Shown: in pieces, positions 51,851-61,500 of the stretch
How the letters are laid out: each line of letters opens with the position of its first letter
Position numbering within the stretch: position 1 is the stretch's first letter
Source: Lacihabitans sp. LS3-19
GTDB lineage: Bacteria > Bacteroidota > Bacteroidia > Cytophagales > Spirosomataceae
DNA length: 64,000 nt
Assembly: GCF_024343575.1 (NCBI RefSeq)
Contig: NZ_RJUA01000017.1
Coordinates: forward strand, 1 to 64,000
Reading direction: 5' to 3'
Position numbers and translations under genes: made by a program
Notes under the pieces: generated by a model
Databases searched by the model: none
What the model was told of the DNA's origin: nothing
What the model saw: only the letters and a program-made list of their open reading frames with translations

Positions 51851-53110
51851 TTAAGGGTTTGTTTTATTAAGTTCTGATTCATCTTGCCATTCGTAAAAAA
51901 CGTTCTTGGCAGCATCCCAATTTGGGTATATCAAAAAGTGCTTTTCTTTTACCAATTTAAACAGCACATCTCTCATCTCTGCCATATTTTCGTTATTCAC
52001 AGCTGACATAAAAACTACATTTTCAGCATTTTTCTGCAAATATCCTGTTTTTAACCTCTCTAAATTGATTCTCAAGTCTTCTTCTGTAGCCAAATGTTTG
52101 TCAAGACCTTCGTTAGACTCTGGTTCGTATTGATCCAATTTGTTGAAGACCAATATGGTAGGTTTGTCTTTGGCATTAATTTCGGCTAATGTAGTATTTA
52201 CTACATCTATTTGTTCTTCAAAAGAGCCATGAGAGATATCCACCACATGTATCAAAATATCTGCTTCCCGAATTTCATCCAATGTCGATTTAAACGACTC
52301 CACAAGAGTTGTCGGAAGCTTTCTTATAAAACCAACTGTGTCAGTCAATAGAAATGGAATATTTCCCAAAACCACTTTCCGTACGGTAGAATCTATTGTA
52401 GCAAATAGCTTATTTTCTGCAAAAGCCTCCGTTTTTGCTAGTTTTTGCATTAAAGTTGACTTGCCAACATTGGTATAACCTACCAAAGCTACACGCACAA
52501 GCCTGTCCCTTTCTTTTCTTCTAGTGGCAGATTGTTTATCTATTTTTTCAAGTTTATCTTTCAAAAAAGCTATTCTGTCTTGTACTATACGCTTATCAGT
52601 CTCTAGTTCTTTTTCACCAGGTCCACGCATACCTATACCACCTTTTTGTTTGCTTAAGTGAGACCACATTCGGGTAAGTCTCGGCAAAAGATATTTGTAT
52701 TGTGCCAACTCTACCTGACGCTTTGCTTGGTCTGATTGGGCTCTTTGCGAAAAAATATTTAAAATAAGTAGACTCCTGTCCATAACTTTTATTTCTTCAA
52801 AAGCCTTTTCAAGATTCCTCACTTGCGAAGGACTAAGCTCATCATCAAAAATTATGGTATCTACAGGATTTATTTTTATCCAAGTCTGAATTTCCTCCAA
52901 TTTGCCTTTTCCCACGAACGTCTTCTGATCTGCATAGTTAAGCCGCTGAACAAATACTTTTAAGGTCTTTACACCTGAAGTTTCTGCCAAAAAAGCCAGT
53001 TCTTCGAGGTATTCCTTAGTTTTTTCCGCATTTTGTTTCTGAGAAATCAAGCCTACCAAAATGGCAGTTTCTTGGGGTTTTTCCGTCGAATTTAATTGTT
53101 TGTTTATCAA
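51851..53110 (-). CDS. hflX: GTPase HflX
   Basis: The 419-aa ribosome-binding GTPase has the N-terminal HflX domain (KTFVGKGKLEEIQTW, FDDELSPSQVRNLEK), the linker GIGMRGPGEKELETDKR, and a G domain with G1 GYTNVGKST, DTVGFIRKLP and NKLDQYE. All nucleotide-binding motifs are intact. HflX splits stalled ribosomes after stress. A FucP-like transporter gene follows 2 bp later. About 390 bp upstream is AT-rich without a gene, with a GGATATAAAC direct repeat at 53384 and 53414. Confidence 0.96.
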   Translation of the reverse strand: MINKQLNSTEKPQETAILVGLISQKQNAEKTKEYLEELAFLAETSGVKTLKVFVQRLNYADQKTFVGKGKLEEIQTWIKINPVDTIIFDDELSPSQVRNLEKAFEEIKVMDRSLLILNIFSQRAQSDQAKRQVELAQYKYLLPRLTRMWSHLSKQKGGIGMRGPGEKELETDKRIVQDRIAFLKDKLEKIDKQSATRRKERDRLVRVALVGYTNVGKSTLMQKLAKTEAFAENKLFATIDSTVRKVVLGNIPFLLTDTVGFIRKLPTTLVESFKSTLDEIREADILIHVVDISHGSFEEQIDVVNTTLAEINAKDKPTILVFNKLDQYEPESNEGLDKHLATEEDLRINLERLKTGYLQKNAENVVFMSAVNNENMAEMRDVLFKLVKEKHFLIYPNWDAAKNVFYEWQDESELNKTNP

Positions 53111-53465
53111 ATTGATATTTTTAAATTATTTCTCAATTGAAATATTGGACAATTTTTCTAAATAAAACTCCAATAATCAATATTCTTATGACAATATTAA
53201 GAATATTTTTTGGCTGAATCATTAAATAAATTTTCCATTTCATTGCCAATAATATTTTCATGAAAGCTTTAAATTTACTGCTGAAAAATTTATTTTTATA
53301 TAAAGTGCTTAAAATCAGTCTTCTATTGTTAAACTATTATTTTTTTTAAATACGTAAACTTATTTTGGCACAGTATTAGTAAAGGATATAAACGAAACCG
53401 AAAGTTATTAAACGGATATAAACATGAAGATTAATAGATCGCAGATTTAAAAAACGGCAATTTGA

Positions 53466-53496
53466 TTGGAATTTTATTTTTCGCTTTTTACATTTG
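53466..53496 (+). promoter_or_regulatory. Promoter of the small RNA before smpB
   Basis: TTG at 53466-53468 and TACATTTG at 53489-53496, spaced by 20 bp: both parts of the Bacteroidota -33/-7 consensus. Transcription would begin at about 53503. Confidence 0.65.
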
Positions 53497-53502
53497 TCGA
53501 TT

Positions 53503-53642
53503 AGAATTCGAATGAATAAAAATATTAGAGCTATGCTCTTAAAGACTTAATCCTTCGTACAGGCCTAGGCCAGCACATGGATTATTAGGAAAGCACGTAA
53601 GTCGGAATCCCTGTCACTATCATTGAGGCAGGGATTTTTTTG
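53503..53642 (+). ncRNA. Probable structured small RNA upstream of smpB
   Basis: About 140 nt with its own promoter and terminator, and no ORF. AGAGC...GCTCT forms a small hairpin (53527-53539). GACTTA (53544-53549) pairs with TAAGTC (53598-53603) around an ATCC/GGAT inner stem. AATCCCTG (53606-53613) pairs with CAGGGATT (53629-53636) and T7 as terminator. It lacks tmRNA, SRP and RNase P signatures. A 6S-like RNA is possible; the class is not identified. Confidence 0.55.
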
Positions 53643-53651
53643 TTATCTTTG
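53623..53651 (+). promoter_or_regulatory. smpB promoter
   Basis: TTG at 53623-53625 and TATCTTTG at 53644-53651, spaced by 18 bp. It overlaps the terminator of the small RNA. It fixes the smpB start at 53680, because the frame from 53623 lies within the promoter. Confidence 0.65.
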
Positions 53652-53679
53652 CATCCCAATTAAGGTTTTAAAACAAATA

Positions 53680-54129
53680 ATGAATCTCTCCAAAAATATA
53701 AGTATCCCAAACAAAAAAGCAAAATTTGAATATGCTTTTCTAGAGGAGTATTCTGCAGGAATGGTACTCACAGGTACTGAAATCAAGTCTATTAGACAAG
53801 GAAAAGTTAGTATGTCTGATGCATATTGTATTTTCAATAGTGGGGAATTGTTTGTAAAGAACCTAAATGTTGCCAAATATGAAATGGGAACACATTACAA
53901 CCATGAGCCACTAAGAGATCGTAAACTTTTGCTCAACAAAAGAGAACTTAAAAAACTAAATGCAAAACTTACAGATAAAGGTTTGACAATTGTGCCTACG
54001 CGATTATTTATCAATGAATCTGGATTTGTGAAATTAGAAATTGCCTTAGCAAAAGGTAAAAAACTTTACGATAAGCGAGAAAGTATTAAAGAAAAGGATG
54101 TTTCTAGAGACAGAAGCAGAGATTTATAA
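53680..54129 (+). CDS. smpB: SsrA-binding protein SmpB
   Basis: ATG 53680 gives 149 aa, the usual length. Family motifs follow in order: NKKAKFEYAFLEEYSAGMVLTGTEIKS (key words YSAGMVLTGTEIKSIR), EMGTHYNHEPLRDRKLLLNKREL, and a basic C-terminal tail (KGKKLYDKRESIKEKDVSRD). It binds tmRNA to rescue stalled ribosomes. An independent small RNA gene lies directly upstream; tmRNA itself was not found in this window. Confidence 0.97.
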   Translation: MNLSKNISIPNKKAKFEYAFLEEYSAGMVLTGTEIKSIRQGKVSMSDAYCIFNSGELFVKNLNVAKYEMGTHYNHEPLRDRKLLLNKRELKKLNAKLTDKGLTIVPTRLFINESGFVKLEIALAKGKKLYDKRESIKEKDVSRDRSRDL

Positions 54130-54269
54130 TTCTTTAGCGTTATTAAAAAGTCTACAATTTTCTCTTTTTCTATTATTTTCTTGTGATTTAAATATTACCT
54201 CTTTTTTTTAATAAACTTATTCATTAAATTGCCTGACAATTAGTCTATTACTCAAAAATCTAATTGTTT

Positions 54270-54773
54270 ATGGGGCGGAAAGTTTTAATCCTAAATGCCG
54301 ATTATCGTGCAATAAGTATTTGCACTGTTCCTAAGGCCTTCTTATTAGTCTATCTCAATAAGGCCGAGTTGGTTGCAGAGTCTGAAAAGGAAAGGTTACG
54401 TTCTATCAACAACTCATTCGCTTCACCTTCCATCATCAGGTTGAATAAGTATGTTTCCGTTCCTTACCGTAATGTGGTGATGACCAGGCAAAACATATTC
54501 AAAAGAGATAATAATACCTGTGTATATTGTGGAAAAACAACAGATTTAACCTTGGATCATGTTATTCCTAAAGCAAGAGGAGGTAAAACCCACTGGGAAA
54601 ATTTAGTAACTGCTTGCAAAAGATGCAATTCAACCAAGGGTTGTTCAACGCCAGATGAAGCCAATATGAATCTTAAGTACAAACCTGTAAAGCCATCATT
54701 TTTAATGTTTGTTAGGGACTGCTCTGGCAAGTTGGAGGAAAAGTGGCTGCCATTTCTAAGTAAAGCACGATAA
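54270..54773 (+). CDS. HNH endonuclease
   Basis: ATG 54270 gives 167 aa; a TTG two codons earlier is the alternative. The HNH domain is complete: CVYCGK, LDHVIPKARGGKTHWENLV and CKRCNSTKG, with the DH pair and two CxxC zinc pairs. The N-terminal 75 residues (KVLILNADYRAISICTVPKAF) match the conserved extension seen in stand-alone Bacteroidota HNH proteins. The role is unknown; it may cut DNA in repair or defence. A hairpin repeat copy follows at 54781. Confidence 0.9.
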   Translation: MGRKVLILNADYRAISICTVPKAFLLVYLNKAELVAESEKERLRSINNSFASPSIIRLNKYVSVPYRNVVMTRQNIFKRDNNTCVYCGKTTDLTLDHVIPKARGGKTHWENLVTACKRCNSTKGCSTPDEANMNLKYKPVKPSFLMFVRDCSGKLEEKWLPFLSKAR

Positions 54774-54780
54774 GTGGCCA

Positions 54781-54808
54781 GCCCAAGTTTGGTGTCCTCA
54801 CAAACTTA
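54781..54808. repeat. Single copy of the GCCCAAGTTTG hairpin repeat
   Basis: GCCCAAGTTTGGTGTCCTC, then ACAAACTT, is the same hairpin unit as the three tandem copies at 34203-34290. Confidence 0.8.
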
Positions 54809-54869
54809 ACCCACCCGCCTAAAATTTTGATTTTAAATCTTTTACACAAAAATATTTCAAGTCTTTTCT

Positions 54870-54899
54870 TTGAAATATTTCCTCTCTTTCCTATCTTTG
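54870..54899 (+). promoter_or_regulatory. Promoter of the S1 protein gene
   Basis: TTG at 54870-54872 and TATCTTTG at 54892-54899, spaced by 19 bp. A leader of about 85 nt before ATG 54992 is rich in A and T. Confidence 0.7.
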
Positions 54900-54991
54900 C
54901 ACTCCTTTTTAACAAGGAATTATCAATTTTTAACAATTTTCAATAGAAAGGCTCGGTCTATTGATGTAATAATGAGTGTTTTAAATCTTTT

Positions 54992-56821
54992 ATGACAAAT
55001 CAAACATTTCCTGATTTCGATTGGGACAAAGTAACAAAAAAAGGTATTGGTGCAGGGTATTCAACTGCAGAAAAAGAAGAGTTAGAGAAAGTTTACGGTG
55101 ATACTTTCGCCGCAATCGAAGAAAAAGATGTAGTAGATGCTCTTGTAGTTGGTATGACTGACAGAGAGGTTCTATTAAACATTGGTTTCAAATCAGATGG
55201 TATCGTTTCTCGTTCAGAATTCCGCGATTTGCCTGATCTTAAAGTAGGCGATAAAGTTGAGGTTTTCATCGAAAAACAAGAAGATGCTTTAGGACAATTG
55301 GTTATTTCACGTAAGAAAGCTAGAGTCCTTACAGCTTGGTCTAATATTGAAAGTGCACTTGAGACTGACATTATTGTTGATGCTTTAATCAAGCGTCGTA
55401 CAAAAGGTGGTCTTATTGTAGATATTTTTGGTATTGAGGCATTCTTACCAGGTTCACAGATTGATGTTAAGCCAATCAGAGACTTTGATGTTTTTGTTGG
55501 AAAACGTATGGAAGTGAAAGTTGTTAAGATTAATCATACCAACGACAACGTAGTAGTATCACACAAAGTGTTGATCGAGAAAGACCTTGAGTCTCAACGT
55601 CAACAAATCCTTACTAACCTTGAGAAGGGACAAGTATTGGAAGGTGTGGTTAAAAACATCACAAACTTCGGTGTATTCATCGACCTTGGTGGTGTTGACG
55701 GTTTACTTCACATCACGGATATCTCGTGGGGTAGAGTAAATCACCCTAACGAAGTATTGAATCTTGACGATAAAATCAAAGTGGTAGTTCTTGACTTTGA
55801 TGACGACAAGAAACGTATTTCTTTAGGTATGAAACAATTGGAAGCTCATCCTTGGGATTCTTTAGCTGAAGGTCTAGAAGTAGGGTCTAAAGTGAGTGGA
55901 AAAATCGTAAACATCGCTGATTACGGTGCTTTCCTTGAATTGAAACCAGGTGTTGAAGGTTTAATTCACGTTTCAGAAATGTCTTGGTCACAACATTTGA
56001 GAAACCCGTCTGATTTCTTACAAATCGGTGATGATATCTCTGCAGTTGTATTGACTATGGACAAGGACGAAAGAAAAATGTCATTGGGTATTAAGCAAAT
56101 GACAGAAGATCCTTGGACAAAACAAGATCTTTTGGCTAAATATGCTATCGGTACAAAACATAAAGGAACAGTTCGTAACCTTACTAATTTCGGTTTATTC
56201 TTAGAGTTAGAAGAAGGTATCGATGGTTTAGTACACGTTTCAGATCTTTCTTGGACTAAGAAAATCAAGCATCCATCTGATTTTGTTAAAATCGGTGATG
56301 AGCTTCAGGTAATAGTTCTTGAATTAGATGTTGATAACAGAAGATTGGCTTTAAGTCACAAACATCTTGAAGAAAATCCTTGGGATACTTTTGAGACAGT
56401 ATTCTCAGTAGGAACTGTTCATGAGTGTAACATCGTAGGTAAAAACGACAAGCAAGTAACACTTGAGTTGCCTTACGGTATCGAAGGACAAGCTGCTCTT
56501 AAAGCAATTGCTAAAGAAGACGGTACTTTAGGTGAAATGGGCGAGAAACTTTCTTTTGAAGTAATCGAGTTTAATAAAGAAGAGAAGAAAATTGTTCTTT
56601 CTCATACTAAAACTTGGGAAGTTCAAAAAGAAGAGCCTAAAGCCGATAAGAAAAAAGCTGCTCCAACTAAAGCTGCAGAAAAAACAAAATTGCCTGAGAT
56701 GGAGAAATCTACACTTGGTGATTTGTCTGCATTAGCTGCATTGAAAGATCAGTTAGAAAGCGAAGAAGCGGCTCCAAAAAAGAAAGCTGTAGCAAAGAAA
56801 AAAACAACTGATGAAGCTTAA
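54992..56821 (+). CDS. rpsA: 30S ribosomal protein S1
   Basis: The 609-aa protein consists of six S1 domains. The first two (residues about 30-115 and 125-205) are diverged. Domains 3-5 have the classic GxVxxITNFGVFIDLGGVDGLLHITDISW core with PNEVLNLDDKI-like continuation, and the sixth is weaker. A Lys/Ala-rich tail ends it. S1 binds mRNA on the small subunit; the family is single-copy in this phylum. A terminator follows at 56904. The leader of about 85 nt could carry autogenous control, but no structure stands out. Confidence 0.96.
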   Translation: MTNQTFPDFDWDKVTKKGIGAGYSTAEKEELEKVYGDTFAAIEEKDVVDALVVGMTDREVLLNIGFKSDGIVSRSEFRDLPDLKVGDKVEVFIEKQEDALGQLVISRKKARVLTAWSNIESALETDIIVDALIKRRTKGGLIVDIFGIEAFLPGSQIDVKPIRDFDVFVGKRMEVKVVKINHTNDNVVVSHKVLIEKDLESQRQQILTNLEKGQVLEGVVKNITNFGVFIDLGGVDGLLHITDISWGRVNHPNEVLNLDDKIKVVVLDFDDDKKRISLGMKQLEAHPWDSLAEGLEVGSKVSGKIVNIADYGAFLELKPGVEGLIHVSEMSWSQHLRNPSDFLQIGDDISAVVLTMDKDERKMSLGIKQMTEDPWTKQDLLAKYAIGTKHKGTVRNLTNFGLFLELEEGIDGLVHVSDLSWTKKIKHPSDFVKIGDELQVIVLELDVDNRRLALSHKHLEENPWDTFETVFSVGTVHECNIVGKNDKQVTLELPYGIEGQAALKAIAKEDGTLGEMGEKLSFEVIEFNKEEKKIVLSHTKTWEVQKEEPKADKKKAAPTKAAEKTKLPEMEKSTLGDLSALAALKDQLESEEAAPKKKAVAKKKTTDEA

Positions 56822-56903
56822 TTTGTAAGATATTTAGACTAAATCAGTCTGAATGTTTTAAAATTTTAGTTTTTGAATAGTTTTTTCAAAAATAATTTCT
56901 CTT

Positions 56904-56940
56904 GGAAATGGCTGTCTATAAGGCAGCCATTCCTTTTTTT
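56904..56940 (+). terminator. Intrinsic terminator after the S1 gene
   Basis: GGAAATGGCTG (56904-56914) pairs with CAGCCATTCC (56924-56933), then T7. Confidence 0.9.
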
Positions 56941-57023
56941 AATAAAAATTGAAGAATTTTAGATAATATTTTTGGTTGAGCAGCTATTTGGTCATAAATT
57001 TGCATTCGATTTAAAATAGAGAG

Positions 57024-57094
57024 GGTCCTGTGGCCGAGCGGCTAGGCAGAGCTCTGCAAAAGCTTCTACAGCGGTTCGAATCCGCTCGGGACCT
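57024..57094 (+). tRNA. tRNA-Cys (GCA)
   Basis: The acceptor stem GGTCCTG pairs with CGGGACC, with one G-T pair. The anticodon loop CTGCAAA places GCA in the anticodon position. The TTCGAAT arm is present. The discriminator base is T, as expected for cysteine. CCA is not encoded. Confidence 0.95.
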
Positions 57095-57176
57095 CTTATG
57101 TTTCGGAAAGTTCCCAAACTAAAATTAATACCATTTGAAAGGTTAGGATATTCTACTTTTCTTATGGTATTTTTTG

Positions 57177-57207
57177 TTTTAAAGTATTTTAAATCAATAC
57201 TTTAAAA
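57177..57207. promoter_or_regulatory. Perfect A/T inverted repeat before the act operon
   Basis: TTTTAAAGTATT (57177-57188) pairs with AATACTTTAAAA (57196-57207) around 7 nt, 56 bp upstream of the act promoter. A weaker AATACCAT/ATGGTATT pair with T6 ahead of it (57127-57176) could be the tRNA terminator. Function unclear. Confidence 0.45.
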
Positions 57208-57262
57208 TCTTATTTAAAATCATTCTAAATTTATTCATTTCAGAAAAAAATATAATACTTAT

Positions 57263-57293
57263 TTTGATAAAAAACATTCCTACCTTAGCTTTG
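57263..57293 (+). promoter_or_regulatory. Promoter of the alternative complex III operon
   Basis: TTTG at 57263-57266 and TAGCTTTG at 57286-57293, spaced by 19 bp. The ActA frame from 57264 lies in this promoter, so the start is 57327. Confidence 0.7.
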
Positions 57294-57326
57294 CACCCTT
57301 ATAAAATTGCAATATTATATTTTAAA

Positions 57327-58523
57327 ATGATTAATAATATTTCGAAAAAATTACTTACCCTAGTAGCCCTTGTATTTGTTTTAACAATTCAATCGTTTGC
57401 CCAAGATGGCGACGCTGCTGCTGGTGAAACGCTTTTTAAAAACAACTGTGCTCAATGCCATGCTGCAGACGCTTCAGTTGTTGTAGGTCCTGGTTTAGCG
57501 GGAATCGAAGACAGAAGAGATTTTGCTTGGATTAAAAAATGGGTCAACAATCCAGCTGCTGTTATCTCAAGCGGAGATAAGTATGCTGTAGAGTTGTACG
57601 AAAAATACAACAAAACCCAAATGACAGCATTTCCTGCATATGGCGAAGCTGAAATCAAGAACATTTTGGCATATGTGAAGGCTGCAAATGCCGCTCCAGT
57701 GGTTGCTGAAGGTGCTCCAGCCGCAGCTCCTGTTCAGGAGGCTTCTGGTGGAAAATTCTTCAACGTTGTTTTGGTATCTTTACTTGTAATTATGGCTTTG
57801 GTTTTAGTCGCACTTTTGGCGGTTTTAAAATTGTTGTCTACAATTGCACAAGGAGGTTCTCCAGAAAGTTCTGTATCTGGTTTGGAGAGTTTTAAGGCAA
57901 CACTTAAAGGATTGGCTTCTAACAAAACTATCGTAACTGCAGTAATTTGGATGTTTGTATTGCTTGGGACAAAAGCTACATTGGATGGTTTGTATAGCAT
58001 TGGTGTTCACCAGGGTTATGCTCCTACTCAACCAATCAATTTCTCCCACAAGCTTCATGCTGGTGACATGGAAATTAATTGTGCTTATTGTCATACGGGA
58101 GTTTATAAAGGAAAACAATCAGGTATTCCTTCATCTAGTATTTGTATGAACTGCCACAATACAATTAAAAGAGAATCCCCAGAAATTCAGAAGATTTATA
58201 CGGCAATTGAGAAAAATCAGCCTATTGAATGGGTGAGAGTTCACAACTTACCAGATTTGGCATATTTTAATCACTCACAACATACAAATGTTGCTGGTTT
58301 AGATTGTGCAAACTGTCACGGAGATATTAAAAATATGGAAGTTGTAGAGCAACGTCATACTTTAACTATGGGATGGTGTATAGATTGTCATAGAAAAACT
58401 GACGTGAATGCTAAAGGAAATGCTTACTATGATGCTTTGCTTACAGCACATAATTCATCTTCTAAAGAAGCTATGAAAGTAGAAGACATAGGTGGCCTTG
58501 AATGTGCTAAATGTCATTATTAA
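57327..58523 (+). CDS. actA: Alternative complex III multiheme subunit ActA with fused cytochrome c domain
   Basis: ATG 57327 gives 398 aa with a signal peptide (MINNISKKLLTLVALVFVLTIQSFAQ). Residues 25-110 form a monoheme cytochrome c domain with NCAQCH and a Met-containing MTAFPAY. A linker and a membrane helix follow, with the ActA part after that. This part has five heme motifs: NCAYCH, ICMNCH, DCANCH, WCIDCH and ECAKCH, six in all. ActA normally has five hemes; the sixth domain is a fusion. ACIII oxidises menaquinol and reduces a cytochrome oxidase or its cytochrome partner. It heads the act operon. Confidence 0.94.
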   Translation: MINNISKKLLTLVALVFVLTIQSFAQDGDAAAGETLFKNNCAQCHAADASVVVGPGLAGIEDRRDFAWIKKWVNNPAAVISSGDKYAVELYEKYNKTQMTAFPAYGEAEIKNILAYVKAANAAPVVAEGAPAAAPVQEASGGKFFNVVLVSLLVIMALVLVALLAVLKLLSTIAQGGSPESSVSGLESFKATLKGLASNKTIVTAVIWMFVLLGTKATLDGLYSIGVHQGYAPTQPINFSHKLHAGDMEINCAYCHTGVYKGKQSGIPSSSICMNCHNTIKRESPEIQKIYTAIEKNQPIEWVRVHNLPDLAYFNHSQHTNVAGLDCANCHGDIKNMEVVEQRHTLTMGWCIDCHRKTDVNAKGNAYYDALLTAHNSSSKEAMKVEDIGGLECAKCHY

Positions 58524-58568
58524 TAAATTATTTTAAAGCAATAAAGAGAATTTTATATATACATACTC

Positions 58569-61500
58569 ATGGAGAATACTAATAAAAGGTATTGGAAAGG
58601 TATTGAAGAGTTGAAAAACGATATCAGCGTTGTTAAAAACGCTGATAAAGAATTTAATCTCGAAGGATTAGAGGGAGGAACTTACCGTAGAGATTTCTTG
58701 AAAATGTTAGGTTTTGGTGTTGCGGCTGTTTCTTTGGCAGCGTGTAACGCTCCGGTTAGACATACTATTCCATATCTAAACAAGCCAGAGGATATAGAGC
58801 CAGGCATTCCTAATTACTATGCATCTACCTATGCAGTTGCTGGTAATTATTGCAGTGTTTTAGTAAAAACCAGAGAAGGTCGCCCAGTTAAAATTGAAGG
58901 AAATAAACTTTCAGGTGTAACAAAAGGTGGTGTAAGTGCACAAGTTCATGCTTCACTTCTTTCATTGTATGACAACGAAAGATCCAAAGAACCAACCAAA
59001 GGTGGCAAAAAAATAACTTGGGCAGATTTGGATAAGGAAGTATCAGCAGCTTTGGCAGCCTCATCAAACATCCGAATCGTTTCAAACTCAATCCTTTCTC
59101 CTAGTACAAAATCAGTAATTGCAGACTTTTCGTCTAAATACCCTTCTGCAAAACATATAGTTTACGATTCAAATTCAGCTTCAGCCATTCTTGAGGCAAA
59201 TGCTTCTAGTTTTGGAAAAGCAGCAATTCCTTCATATTTGTTTAACAAAGCAAATGTAATCGTTGGCTTGAACTGTGATTTTCTTGGTACTTGGATTAGT
59301 CCAATTGAATATGCTACGCAGTGGGCGGAAACTAGAAAGTTAAGAAGCGGTAAAAATGGTAAAAACACCATGTCAAGACATTATCAGTTTGAAACTGGAA
59401 TGAGTATGACTGGTGCTAATGCAGATTATAGAAGTATGATTAAGCCTTCTCAAGAAGGTGTTCTGATTGCTAGTCTATATAATAAAGTCGCAAGTATATT
59501 AGGTCAAGGTTCTCAACTTTCTTCTGCTAAAGGTGATTTTGAATACTTAGACAAATGTGCTAAAGATCTTGTAGCGGCAAAAGGAGCTAGTTTAGTAGTA
59601 AGTGGTTCTAATGATACAGCTGTTCAGACATTAGTAAATGGTTTAAACAGTTTGTTGGGTAATATTGGCTCAACGATTGATTTTGGTACAACTGTAAATT
59701 ACCGTCAGGGAAGTGATACAGCTTTGAGTCAATTCTCTTCAGATTTGAAATCAGGTGCTGTTGATGCTGTTATTTTCCTAGATTGCAATCCAGTTTATGA
59801 TTCTATTTTAGGGGCTGAGATTGCAGAAGGAATTAAAAGAGCAAAAATTACTATAGCTATAGCAGATAGAGCAAATGAAACAGCTGCTCTGTGTACTTAT
59901 TTAGCTTTAAATACGCATTATTTAGAGTCATGGGGTGATGCACAGCCTAAATCCGGTTATTATTCACTGACTCAGCCAGTAATTTCTAATATATTTAATT
60001 CTCGTCAAGGAGAGTCAAGTTTATTGACTTGGGCAGGAAAATCAGCTGATTTTCAAGCTTATGTTAAAAACTATTGGACAGCTAATATCTTAAATGGAAA
60101 GACTTGGGTTCAGGCTTTACATGATGGAGTTTACGAAAGTCCAAATGCCAGTGTTTCAGGTGCTGCTTTTAGTGGAAATCTATCTGAAGCCGCTGCATCA
60201 ATTGCTCAAATTAAGAGTACCGGAATTGAATTAAGTGTTTTTGAAAATGTAACAATTGGTACTGGTATTCAAGCCAATAACCCTTGGTTACAAGAAACTC
60301 CAGATCCAGTTTCTAAAGTAACATGGGAAAATACTGCTGCTATTTCTCAAAAAACTGCTGCCGATTTAGGTCTAGAAGCTGGTGATTGGGTAAATGTAAA
60401 GGTTGGAAATGGAGTTGTTGAGTTGCCTTTATTGATTCAACCTGGACAAGCCAATGATACTGTTTCGATAGCTATGGGCTACGGACGCACTGCTTCAGGA
60501 AAAGCTGGAAATGTAGGTGTTGCTGTATTGCCTTTACTAAAAGGAGCATCAGCTAAAAACCTTTGGTCAGGCAATGTTAGTATAGAAAAAACTAAGAGCG
60601 GATATACTTTAGCCCAAACGCAAACACATGAAACTTACATGGGTCGTGAGGCAGTAGTTCAAGAATCTGTACTTAGCGAATATGTAAAGAATCAAAAGGC
60701 TGGTAGATTTGAGCCTAAAATTGCAACCTCTGATGGCTTGAAAAAACCGTATTCGATTTCACTTTGGAACGGACACGATAAGAAAAACCACAGTTGGGGT
60801 ATGGTTATTGACCTTAACACTTGTACAGGTTGTGCGGCTTGTGTGGTTTCTTGTCAAGCAGAAAACAACGTACCTGTTGTTGGTAAAGCCGAAGTGGCAA
60901 GATCAAGAGAGATGCACTGGATTAGAATAGATAGATATTATAGTTCTGATGCACCACACGAAGAAGGATACAGTGTAGAAGGATTCAAAGCAATGGAGAT
61001 TGCTTCAGCTAATCCTGAAGTTGTATTCCAACCATTGATGTGTCAACATTGTTCTAATGCACCTTGTGAGACTGTTTGTCCTGTTTTAGCAACAACACAC
61101 AGTTCAGAAGGATTAAATCAAATGACTTATAACCGTTGTGTAGGTACAAGATATTGTGCAAACAACTGTCCATATAAAGTAAGAAGATTTAACTGGTTCA
61201 AATATTTTGGAAATGATAACTTTGATTATCAATTCAACAATGAACTAGGAAGAATGGTAATAAATCCTGATGTAACTGTTAGATCAAGAGGAGTTATCGA
61301 GAAATGTTCAATGTGTGTTCAGAGAATTCAGGCTGGAAAATTAACAGCTAAGCAAGAGAAGCGTCGTCCGGTTGATGGGGAGATTGAGACAGCTTGTTCA
61401 CAATCGTGTCCTACTGGTGCTATCACATTTGGAGATATGTTAGATCCTGAATCAAGAGTTTCAAAACTTTTGGTAGCAGAAGAAGAAGGCAGAGCATTCC

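Noticed and set aside
53503-53642. tmRNA next to smpB
   Set aside because: No tRNA-like acceptor or TTCGAAT arm and no tag ORF are visible, and the region is far too short.
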